From the NCBI GenBank assembly GCA_030544235.1, contig CM060464.1, positions 23,799,152-23,863,151 of the forward strand: 64,000 nucleotides of DNA. The letters run 5' to 3'. The DNA is from Lepturacanthus savala (lineage: Eukaryota; Chordata; Actinopteri; Scombriformes; Trichiuridae). The notes beneath the pieces are model-generated. The model was not told where the DNA came from. It made no database searches and saw only the letters and a program-made list of their open reading frames with translations. Below are positions 11,881 through 22,400 of this stretch, in pieces (the first letter of the stretch is position 1; each line of letters starts with the position of its first letter). The position numbers were made by a program, and so were the translations under genes.

Positions 11881-13980
11881 TCATGCGGCACACCAGCTGG
11901 GGTGGGTGGGGCTCTGTGGATCGGCGGTGGTCCTTCACTGCACCTAAACTGTGGCATTCTGACTTGGGCCATGGACATTTTCCAGCGCAGACAGCAGCAC
12001 TTCCTGACCTTTGTTCCTCTGTACTCAGTCAGTGTGTCTCTATGTGTGTGCGCATGTGTTTGTGTATGAGTATGAGAGAGAGTTCCAAGGTGGGGATCGT
12101 GGGTTGGGTTCAACAACTCATGCCCCTTTAACTGGTTTACATTTTTTGACCTGCTATCAGAAAATAACATGGACCTCTATTGCTGTAAAGACTTCATAAA
12201 AGTTTGGTATGACATGGTGTGTCTACAGTTAAAATTTTGGAGACACTGGCATGTTTCAAACAGAGGTCCATTCTGCTTCTCTCTGAAAATCTTTATATAG
12301 ATGTCAATGATTTGTTTTTGTTTTTTTTTGATCATGTACCATTCATTCCGTATGACAAACACGTATGAGAAGCACAGTTAGGTGATGTATAAGAAACAGT
12401 GCACCATTAACATTCAAGATGCCTGTTATTATATATAAAATTAACTTGGGTCCTCACAAAGTTGTGTGACAAGTTAGGTGCCAAAATCCATCTGAAAGAG
12501 GAACAAGAAAGAACCCATGGTATAATAATAGGGTTCGGAGCGATTGCCCTGGAGCCCTAATAGTAATAATGAGTCAGAAAGCACTCTGAGAAAGTGATGT
12601 CCGAACTATGCAGGTGTAAGATATTACCACCAGTTGGTAATATCCCCCCAAACAAGGGCCTGTTTTAAGGTCCATTTACCACAATGTTACCAAACAGTAA
12701 ATTCAAAGCGATCTAGAAACCAGGATTTCTTCCAAATCATTACGAACATTTGTTGGTAACATCTGTTCATGGTACCATTTGTTGAAAGTTTACCCAACAA
12801 AGGGACATCACTCAAAGTTGGTAATGACTTATACATAGGCTAACAATAACAATACAAAAGTGTGACATAAAAAAGGAACACCACTCTGTGTTGGCGATAT
12901 AGTAGATAATAAGTTACACACACAGTAACAGTGGGTGGGACCAAGTCATTGTTTAGTGCAAAACCCAAGTACAACATTGCCACAGTCTGGCTTTTGCTTC
13001 CTGTTGATATCTACATTTCATGTCACAAACATAAGCACTGTGGCCCTGGAGCCTGGGCCTTTAATGGGACCACATGTGGTAATAAAAAATGCAATAAAAA
13101 AAAAACGCCATAGCCCTGTCACATGGACAAATAGTAAAAAGTCTAGTGTCATAAGTAGCTACTGTTCAACAACCGAAAACAGATCCAGTACTAATCCACT
13201 GTTTTATGTTTGTTTGAGCTTAGACATGTTTTCAATATAGGTTTAATGTCTCTCTGCCAAAATAAAAAGGCAATGCCACAGAAACTAGTTAAATATAGAT
13301 ATCAGATGTCTCATACTGACCACACAACAACGTCCCCTGAGGGGAAAAGGAAAAAGCTATGGTGAGACATTTTTCACAGGCCTTAATTAAGCCATTTATT
13401 TCCATTTCATGTCCAGGGCAAACATTACAAAAAAGATACAAATAAATAAAACAACTAGGTTTGCAAATTGTAGTTTTATAGTAGCCTATATGTCTTACCT
13501 TTTGTATGGAAATTAGTGGTTATCATATGATACAATTGATAAAACAAATACTTTTATTTCTCACTGAAATATGTCTAGACCAGGTGACCCAAAATGTTTA
13601 CAGAGCCATATTGAATCAAAAAAACAAAAAACAAATCTGTCTGGATCCACAAATAGTTAAAAGCCTTTTATAATCCTTATATGAAGGCAACACAGGCTGT
13701 AAGTGCATATTACCTATATTAACCTACTATAAAAATGACTAATTAGGCTATAAATACATAATGAGCATTCATAATTAAATGTTTATTTTCCCTGCAGCAC
13801 ATCCTGGTCAGAATGACACACCACGTGACTACTCTGCTGTGTGATATTTGGTGGTTTGAGTTTGACTTCCATAATCTATTGTGTTTTATTAATGAAATTA
13901 TAGAAACAAAATAAAGAAAAAAGTTTTGGTTTCTTCATTGTTATTTTTAGGATTTAAAAAAAATATAATACAATCCTTCT
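11881..13980. other. Unassigned DNA after the L2 relic
   Basis: No gene recognised. Between about 12600 and 12850 the words GGTAATATC, GGTAACATC and their complements recur several times in both senses, which may reflect a decayed inverted-repeat element. I cannot name a family. Confidence 0.45.
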
Positions 13981-13989
13981 CTTTCCATA

Positions 13990-14516
13990 ACGGCCGATAT
14001 CCGATACCGATCTGATTCTACTGGAAGCACTGTGCCGCCCTCACGCTGCAACAAGTGAATAGAATTTTTTCTTTATTTTTTTTTTTATTTTCAGCACGGA
14101 TAGTAAGCGGAATGAGTGTCTTTTCATATTTTAAATCTACAGCAAACTTTATTTTCCATGTCTACTAAAGATGAAATTGTAAAAATGTTTTTTTGTTTCT
14201 CTTTTGTACTGGGAGTGAATAACAACAATGACTTTTTGGAACAGTGGCAACAATTCTGCCATCCTTATTAAAATGATCATTTGTTTATTTGTGAGCGGGT
14301 CGTTTAGAGCTGAGTGAACATGCCGGAGCTGGGTTGTTGTTTGTGGTGTTGTATTTAGTGAGGTTATTATCACGGCTAGCAATTTTCATGTCGCAGATAT
14401 CACACACAGCTGTCAGACCTGATGGCATATCAAGTTTGAAATCTTTCCAAGACATGGCTCGGAACGGACGATCGGAACGGACGATCGGAACGGTATCAGA
14501 TCGGTGCATCTCTACT
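13990..14516 (-). mobile_element. hAT-like DNA transposon relic with BED-finger remnant
   Basis: The right edge reads, on the minus strand, TAGAGATGCACCGATCTGAT, the style of terminus seen in fish hAT elements. The left side (about 13994-14020) has a similar CCGATATCCGATACCGATC stretch. On the minus strand the frame starting at 14509 reads SWKDFKLDMPSGLTAVCDIC followed by DMKIA, which resembles a BED-type zinc finger (paired cysteines CxxC after an SWKDF-like aromatic block) as found at the N terminus of hAT transposases. The histidine pair and the DDE core are missing. The assignment is by motif and the left limit is uncertain. Confidence 0.55.
14460..14492. repeat. 13-bp tandem repeat, about 2.5 copies
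   Basis: CGGAACGGACGAT occurs at 14460-14472 and 14473-14485, followed by a partial third copy. It lies in the subterminal part of the hAT-like relic, where such elements often carry short repeated motifs. Confidence 0.9.
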
Positions 14517-14524
14517 TAAAACAA

Positions 14525-14539
14525 CCCCCCCCCCCCCCC
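14525..14539. repeat. Poly(C) tract, 15 bases
   Basis: Fifteen consecutive C just outside the hAT-like terminus. Confidence 0.95.
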
Positions 14540-14788
14540 AGCCGCCATAATTATTTTTCAAATTTTATACATTTTTGAAAAAGCTGCAGGAAGCCACTAA
14601 AGAGCTTGCTGACCCCTAGTATAGACTGTGTTACAGTTTTAGCCAACATTTCCCACTTTTTTCTATGACCTGTTTCAGGAAACCTTTTTTGAAAAAGGAT
14701 CCAATGTTCCACACTTTGTTTGGTTAGAGGTTAGGTTCAGGGTTAACAAGGATTATAAAGGAGACCATAGGACCTGTTTTCTAACAAA

Positions 14789-14836
14789 GGGTCCTATCTT
14801 CCCCAGTGACAGAACAAAAGATGCAAGATAGGACCC
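14789..14836. repeat. Perfect 12-bp inverted repeat
   Basis: GGGTCCTATCTT (14789-14800) and its exact reverse complement (14825-14836) are separated by 24 bases. Related GACC/GGTCC words lie nearby, as in the core of a small inverted-repeat element. Confidence 0.8.
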
Positions 14837-14926
14837 AGGGAACATAGAATTTCAGGTATAAAATAGGTATGCCTATAGCCCAGCCCTGGACACACTGCAG
14901 GTGTCCTTAGCATCCCATTTCAACTT

Positions 14927-15197
14927 AAGAATCCTTTTTCAGGGTTGAAGCCGGCAGGAGCACCTCCTTTGCGGATAGCTGGCCCTCCACAACTTTTAAA
15001 GGCCCCTTTCCAAACACATGGGTCTCTGGCCACAGATGAATCTTGTTCTCTTCGCTGACATCGTTGTTCGGGATTATATAATTGAAGATGACATAAGTCT
15101 GCCCCTCTTGCAGCCAGCCAAACACCTTCTCTGGCATGGTCAGCTTCACCACACTCAGTCCATCCATCACCCCACAGGCAAAAGTTGGCTGCGTCAC
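14927..15197 (-). other. Unidentified coding-like segment (possible exon or transposon gene remnant)
   Basis: A minus-strand frame of about 89 codons with no internal stop reads like a compact soluble protein, with VVKLTMPEKVFGWLQEGQTY, KIHLWPETHVFGKGPLKVVE and a final LKKDS before the stop. The frame begins next to TCTAACCAG preceded by a T-rich run on the minus strand, which resembles a branch point plus splice acceptor. There is no in-frame ATG start. The alternation of beta-like hydrophobic segments with an EGQTY turn is reminiscent of OB-fold proteins, but that is inference. It could be a terminal exon, a fragment of a transposon gene or chance. I do not recognise the gene. Confidence 0.3.
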
Positions 15198-15199
15198 TG

Positions 15200-16200
15200 G
15201 TTAGATTTTTTTTATTCTCAAAAAAAAAAGAAGCTTTTTTTCCCTATGAAACTGGGCTCCGGCCACCATCACCACCAGCCTCAAAGGTGACAACAGAGCG
15301 GCAGACCTCACGCTGAGTTGAGTCAAGATTTAATCACTCGAATAGTTTGCCCCACATCATAAAATCCCAAATCCTGATCAATTGAAAGGTTGCCTTCTTC
15401 TTTCATGTCAGCCTAATTCACAATTTGTTTTTTTTTATTTTAAATTATAAATCAAGTGGTTCCCTTTATACTGACACCATGTGCATGTGATGTTCAATTA
15501 AAAACAACAAAAAAAATCACATAAAAGCACTTTTTCATATTGTATGTGGATTACAACATGGGAACACTCCTCAGCGCATGATGTGTTTATTCCAACATAT
15601 CTGCAATTCTAGGGATTCCTCATTGTTGAGAAACAGGCACCTTTTTTAGAGTGTGAAAACAAAATAAGTAAGCCCATCTTTTTTGAGGCCACATGATTGC
15701 TTACAGTCCAGGAACGAAGCCCGATAATAGTAAATCATTCAGACTACATGCCTCTTTTATTTTTAAGTATGACTTTGATAATAAGCTTTTTAATTAATGA
15801 TAGGGTTAATCAATAATAAATAACACAATAGGCTGTATGTGAATTGTATGAATAGTCTGCAACCAGAATACATATTAATGTGTTTATCCCTTTAAGGCTG
15901 AATACACCTTTTTATGTATTATGTATTTTTATGTATGTATTATTTATTTATTTATTTATTTTTTTTTAGATGCACATTAGTAATTTTATGCAACACTACT
16001 GGCTGAAACCCACAAGGATTAGTGCCTGGGATGTCTATATATGGTCAGGAATATAAAAAAGTAAATAAATAAATAATGCTACATCATGTGCAAAGTTATT
16101 TATTAAAATGCACTTGTATGTGTGCAGCACATGGCGTTTGTTTTGTTTTGTGTCGGCCTGGGAAAGAGAAGTTAATCAGGAGTTATAGACAGGTTATAGA
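15200..16200. other. Unassigned AT-rich DNA with (TTTA)n
   Basis: No gene recognised. A (TTTA)n/(T)n tract lies at about 15941-15968. I see no transposon termini. Confidence 0.5.
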
Positions 16201-16202
16201 TC

Positions 16203-16500
16203 ATGGCTAGGAGCAGCGAGGAGAGTGATATTAAGGTAGAATTTAATAAAGAGAACTCAGGTACGGACACCGATGTGCATGCTGATCCTACTGTACCAGA
16301 GATCAGTGGTTATTGATGATGTTTGAGGAAATCCAGGGTGATGAGATCCGCGCCTTTCAGAATGAGTGGAAATCAGAACAGGAGGAATTAGATTTGTGGT
16401 TGAAGACCTAGTTCAAGAGACCATCTGGGCTGATATATTTACTGAGGAGGTTTGGATGCGACTGGTCACTGAGACAAAATGGTACATGGAACAAACATGA
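16203..16500 (+). pseudogene. piggyBac-transposase-like relic (weak)
   Basis: ATG at 16203 opens a 37-codon acidic frame (MARSSEESDIKVEFNKENSG and on) that stops. A second frame from about 16317 continues with MMFEEIQGDEIRAFQNEWKS. A third fragment near 16415-16500 reads ADIFTEEVWMRLVTETKWYM before a stop. The last block resembles the conserved F-T-x-E-V-x-x-x-x-V-x-E-T-N-x-Y block of piggyBac-family transposases, which follows an acidic N-terminal region. No catalytic aspartate block is visible. The three pieces need two frameshifts to join, so this is at best a dead fragment. Confidence 0.4.
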
Positions 16501-18011
16501 AGTGCTTTGTTACGGTTCTCACATGTCAGTTAATCTGTCCTGGCTGTTGTACATAAGAATGTGGATCCAAAAAGTAAAACATATTCAACATTTAGTCTAC
16601 ATTTATTAAATGTTTAATTCTATTATATTTTTTAGAAAATTAATTTCAGCTTTAGGCCTCAGTGCATTGATGAATCACCTGCTCTGTTTGAATGCATTAG
16701 CCTAGACCTGGAAACTGAAGTGGAGTCTGAGGGACTGCAGGAAGCAGGACGGTAAAAATCCAGAGAAAACCAGAGTAGCAGGAGAAAATACCACAGTTGC
16801 AAATGAGAATATGGATTATTAAAAAAAAACAAAAACAAAACAACACAGTGACAGTGACAGTGGACAATAGGCAAGACATGGTCAATCAAATTTGAGATAA
16901 CCCCACACTCTGAATTAGTTATCAGCTCTAAATGGCTTTATGTTTGAAAGAAAGACAGCGCAGCATCCTGCCGTGATGGGTCGTATGTATTTGCTGTGTG
17001 TTCAGTCTACCATACACATCGCAGAACATGTTATGTTTCAGTATGTTTTCTGTTTTTATGCCCAACATCTCCTCCCCCACCCGTTCGCCCGCTGGGCGCC
17101 TTCTTGTGTTAGGAGCCCGGCAGATCCTGTCAGTCCTGATCCAGACGTCACACTGACCCACATTTCTACCCCCTCGTGTTTGTAGCTACTCCTTCACATA
17201 CACAACGACCAGGCTTGTGGTACAAAATGGTTCAAACAGACATGAGCGGTGAGCAGCAATGTGCAGCTTCACTGCAAAATAAATAAAGCAAACAAATCAT
17301 GATTCCTTTAAAAAAAAAAACTTGATGTTTCCTTCCTTTTTTTATGATTTTATCAATTTCCTGGAAGATTTTCCCCACAATATATAGAAGAATATATGGA
17401 AGAAATGGGTTAAAAGGCTACTCAAACTCCATTGTGAGACTGGAGATACTATACATACTATTGCTGCTATTGCTAGAAAAGTCTGGAAACAATTGTATTT
17501 GGACAAATTCAATTAGTTCAACGGAGTGGAAAGTCTCAAGATTGTTTTGAAACATGTTAATTGGTGTATGCATTTAGGACCATGGCATAAGCTATTTTAA
17601 TTTTGGGCCAGTGCCAAATAAATAGCAAGAATATTGATGTCTTCATGTCTATATGTCAATTAAACTAACTACTGTGTAGTTAGTGGCACCACCATATATC
17701 GAAATATACAGTGACATGAAATCTTACCTAATGTAATTTAATTGTAATTTAACATACATGTAACAATTTATTCTATGAGCTGTAGAAGATGTTCTGCCAG
17801 TGTGTTGTCTTGTTAGACGGTGTATCTCTGTCTCATCCTGTGTGCCATTTCTGTCATATGGCTTAAAGGGGAAGTTCATCCCTACTGTAACTACTGTATG
17901 CTTCAGTCAATTCAAAATGTTACAATTGAGTTTTTATTAGCTCAGCTGGTACTTGAAGCAATGTGAAGGGGATTATAAAATTCCAACATGGACATTAATG
18001 GGTTAAGTCTT
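16501..18011. other. Unassigned DNA; possible TTAA-type element edge at 17863
   Basis: No gene recognised. At 17863 TTAAAGGGGAAGTTC resembles the outer edge of the element copied at 32350 and 60284. I could not find its partner terminus. Confidence 0.4.
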
Positions 18012-18373
18012 AGGGTGCTTTCACACCAACAGCAGTAGGTTTACACCAAAGCATCCACTGGAATCAAAGGCACTTAGTTTGGTTCATTTTCATTGGTGTG
18101 AAAGCACATCAGTCACATCGGGGGTGCACTGTTAACATTGATGAAACGTCAATCGGACCAATCTTGGTTTGTTCACAGCCAAGATTGGCTGTGAACCATG
18201 CTATGGAGCTTCATTAGTAGAATCAGGTGTGTTCCTGCTTGGTTGGAACAAAAACCTGCAGCCACAGTAGATCTCCAGGACCAGGGTTGGAGACCCCTGG
18301 TCTACATTAAATAGGAAAAAATGCATTTCCTGGTATGGACCAAAAAATCCAACTAGTGGTGTGAAAGCACCCT
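18012..18373. mobile_element. hAT-type MITE with 17-bp terminal inverted repeats
   Basis: AGGGTGCTTTCACACCA at 18012-18028 is exactly mirrored by TGGTGTGAAAGCACCCT at 18357-18373, giving a 362-bp element with no open frame. This terminus style is common among fish hAT non-autonomous families. I could not identify an 8-bp target duplication; the flanks TAAGTCTT and TGGTTACA differ. Near 18281-18298 lies CCAGGGTTGGAGACCCCTG, which looks like a terminus of a second hAT family (CAGGGGTCTCCAACC read from the minus strand), so one element may be nested in another. Confidence 0.7.
18171..18196. repeat. 26-bp near-perfect palindrome inside the MITE
   Basis: Two 12-base arms, GTTCACAGCCAA and its reverse complement, are separated by only two bases. 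It lies near the middle of the hAT-type MITE. Confidence 0.85.
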
Positions 18374-18394
18374 TGGTTACAATCAGCAGGCAAA

Positions 18395-18715
18395 GAACCT
18401 TGGAGTTATTTATTTATTTATTTTTTTCCACTCAGACCTGAACTTCTCCACACACATCAACCTCTTGACTAAAAGAAAAAAAAAAAGCTTTTTATCAGCT
18501 TGGGAGACGCTGCAAAGGTCATGCCTTGCCCTGAACCTGTCCGAAGCCGAGAAGCTTATGCATGCCTCCGTCTCAGGCAGACTGGATTACCCCAATGCAC
18601 TTTCTCTGGCCCTCCCTTGCGAATCGATAGCAGACTTGCAAGCTTATTCAAATGCACATCCATACCGCCACCTGGGAAAACAATAAAGACATGCCTCCCA
18701 GTTTTAGCTCCACTA
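18395..18715 (+). mobile_element. L2-type LINE fragment (reverse transcriptase C-terminal part)
   Basis: Translation in shifted frames gives KNLGVI, LNFSTHINLLT, SEAEKLMHASVSGRLDYPNA and a PVLAPL stretch, in the order of the L2 reverse-transcriptase C-terminal region (LGVIFD, HAFxSxRLDYCNAL, ITPVLxxLHWLPV). It begins about 20 bp after the hAT-type MITE and ends at a 21-base T run. The TTTA expansion near 18408-18425 sits inside the LGVIFD block. The fragment lacks both the catalytic domain and the 3' tail. Confidence 0.7.
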
Positions 18716-18717
18716 TG

Positions 18718-18738
18718 TTTTTTTTTTTTTTTTTTTTC
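18718..18738. repeat. Poly(T) tract, 21 bases
   Basis: Uninterrupted T run, followed by CT and a G run. A (CA)n tract follows at 18839-18857. Confidence 0.95.
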
Positions 18739-18859
18739 TGGGGGGGATCTAATTTTAACATTTAATCGATCACACATCAGGCTTTTCATGGGGTCTGGTT
18801 CCTGTCTACATCCTGGACCCCACTTTTCACCTGCATAGCACACACACACACACACACGC

Positions 18860-19403
18860 TCGACAACCCAGCTTCTTCGGTTCTAAATCTAGCGGACGGA
18901 GGAGCTTTTGTACATTAAAATTTGGTTTAATCACACACCACTGACTAAGCAGGGACTAACTTATCCGTCTCTGAGCTTTAGCTCCTGTCTTACGCTCCAC
19001 GTGATACCCATTATAAAAAAAAAAAAAAATTTTAAAATTACATGAATAACTGTTTAGATATTTCAGGAAAGAAAACAAAGGTGAATTAAATCATTTAGCA
19101 TCCACCCCACCGGCGGGCATATTTAATTGTTCAGAAAAAGGATAATTTAATTGGAAAATGTATCTATTTCTGTCGAATTAATGACCAAAAGGGGGAAACA
19201 AATGGAATGGGAATAAATAAATAATAAACATAAAGCAGTTTGCTTCATTAAGTGCTTGATCAAAGGAAGGGGGGGTTAATGAATGTTGTTGAGTCAGAAC
19301 TCCCTGATCTCTGAAGTCATGATGTAATCCTTGTTATGTTTGTTAGCGTGTGTGATAAAGTGAAGAACACACGCACAAAAAACACACGCAGAAAAAATAA
19401 TCA

Positions 19404-19443
<40 letters not shown>

Positions 19444-22400
19444 ATAGATACGGTGCGATTATTAGCTCATAGCGTTTAGCGGTTTGGTGGTTGGGGGATA
19501 TTGGGCTCGATGTGACATCTTCCTCCACCCTAGCTGACCGCCTGGGCCGCACACCAGCCGTTCCAGGAAACCTCAGCGCTGAACTGAATAATTGATCAAT
19601 GAGTCTCCCCGCTGTCTCTACGTGAGCTCTCTCTGTTGGCCTCCATGTCTGGCTGCCACTTCGCTCTGCCAACCTTACCGTACATCTCCCCCACCTGCCT
19701 CCGCACCGAGCCTGCCTGCAGACGTGAAGCTCTTTCCCATAACCGTCTGCAGTCGTCCCGTAGTCTATATTTATGCTAATGCATCAGGAGAACAAACAGG
19801 AGTTGTGTTGCTGTGTTTTCCTGGAGTCAAACTGAAATTTGAGTAATCAGTGGTCCAAGATGTTTTCAGAATCTTGATATAAAAGTAGAAATGTGGTAGT
19901 CATAAAATACTCATTTACAAAAAAAAATCATTTATAAGTCTGGAATTCAAAAAAGATACATGAATAAATGTATTTGTTCTATATGTAATATATAGTATAA
20001 ATTATGCTTTTCTGCTTTTTAGCTGTTCTTTTGCAGTAGAAGTACAAATTTCCATCAGCAAGGATACTGGCTTGACTTGAATTTTTTGGGTTTCCATTCC
20101 ATATACACAAATAAATATAATGTTATTGGGTTTAAATGACTTTTATTTGGCATATAGCCCGCTATTAAGTAGAAATATCATATTCAATTGGCAGATAATT
20201 TTGTTTTGTTTTCTTGATTTTAGTCTCTTTTTTCTTTTTCTTTTAAAGAAAATAACTGATTAAAGTAACCAAATAAATATATAAAATGACCAAATTGTCA
20301 ACAGAACAAGATAATTCTACTTTTTTTAGTATCACCTCTATCAAAGTTCCTGACAAGCTGAGCTGATTCTAAAATGTGACGTGTTCAGTCCTCTCTCGCA
20401 CTCACTGATTTCTCTCTACCGTGGCTCCCTCTTCTTGAGTGCTTCCATGAACTCTCTCTCTCTCTTACAGATCAGGAAAAAAAAAAAAAAAAAACGCTGA
20501 TTTTTTCGGCTGCATTTTGTATTTACTGCTACATTAGTTGAAATCAAGAAATGAATGAAAAGGACAAATGCAGAGGAGGAAAATGAAACTGAAACTAAGA
20601 GCATCTGTTTCCATCTGTGAATGACTGATGGTTATTCATTCCCGCTTTAGAACATCTATCATTCACAGGCTTTTTTCTCTCAACCCCGCTCAGTCATCTT
20701 TCACTTCTTTCTCTCTCTCACACAGCTACTCTTAGGTCACTCACTCTCTTGCTCTCTTTACAGCCTTTTCTTCAAACATTATCATAGAAGAGAAATGTCC
20801 TCCCCTCGTCCCGAACTGGTCAAAAGTCGATACAGGAGCGCTTCCTTATTTTATGAATGAAGCTGCTAAGAGATAAAGCAGTAGTGCTGTTTGTATTTAA
20901 CCAATTGGTTACAGCGGTTCCTGCAAATCTCACCCTATGGTACAAAATGCTGTATATAGAATGAAATTGATCCCAGTAAATTAATACAAGAATGAAACAA
21001 GAACACCTTTTCTGATTCAGATTTTGCATGTGGGAGGGTGTCTGTGTTTAAAAGCTGCACATGCTGTAGGAGTCAGAATATATGGAGGTGCAGCCTGCTG
21101 GTGATTATTTGGTTTCAATTTGAACACATTCAAGTAAGAGTGATTGGCTGTCGATGGCCGACACACACACACATAATGTGATTCATCAGACTTGGCCTGT
21201 GCTTATATTGCCAGGCCTTCAAGAATGGAATTACTTTTTTTTTTTCTCTATTTTCGCAGATGAACAGTCAAGTGTGATTGGTTGAACTAAAAATTAAAAA
21301 TGAAAAAAAAAAGTGTGAGGAGTCACCTGTGTGATCCATTTAATCTCGCGGGGCCTCCTCATGCTGATTGGTGTGTATTTGGGAACAGACACTGAGAGGC
21401 CACAAAGCCATTTCTGTGTTTGGCTTTCGGAGAAGGAATCAGCAGTTTAGGCCTTGGGACAGTGGCGTCCGGGCCTCATTTCAAGAAGCATGTGGTATTG
21501 GGCAAAGATTTTGAATAATGACAGCACAAGGTTATTAAGCAAGTAAAAACATGTGTTTGTAAGCCGAATGATCGCGACTGATCCAGCCTCCACTCCACTT
21601 TAAACTGCAAGTGCTTTTGACTTAGGCCTGAGGGCTCCCACATCAAAATAATGATAATGTGTAATGACTGCCTTTAAAGGAGGGGTAGGCTGCAGGCTTT
21701 TTGTTATAATATTTGCATCTTTTATTATATATTGATGGGAATCTATGAATTTTGATGTTTAAAACCAATCCACTCTTATAACCAGTAGGATTGTGTGGGC
21801 AGAATAGCTGTCCTTCAACAGCCAATCCAGAATCATTCCACCTGTTTCAAGGCTGAGACGCTGTGTTCAATAACACCTAGTTGTGAGCATAGAAAACCCA
21901 GCGGAAAAGGTCAGAAGAAGTGTTTGGTGAAAAAATGGTCAGGATGGTCTGAATAAACTAACAGCAGCTGTATGACACCGCGTGTAGGATGTGTAGTTAA
22001 TAACCAGGTGACAGAATTCTGCAGGGGAAATACAAGATCGTATGGATTCATCCATACAATGGATGTATAGCCACAAATATTGGCGTCAGATAGAAGGCAC
22101 TGGCCACGGCACAGGCCTATTGATGGATTACAGGAGTAGTTTTTGCCTAAAAAAATTATATGAGCTCTGAGCTAAAACACAAGTGAAACATCAGACATCA
22201 GAGCCTGTGTAGACAGCTGGTGTGATTCAAGTAGAAAGTCAATGTGTTCAGAATTCGGCGGCGATGAGGAGCGTGCAGTGTGCATTGAGAATGCTGAAAC
22301 CGATCAGGTACACAGCATGAAACAGGAGAAAATCTGCAGGGAGTCAAAAGTAGATTTGAAGCTCATATGAAGCTTCAGTAGTCTGAGTTAGTTGGATATC

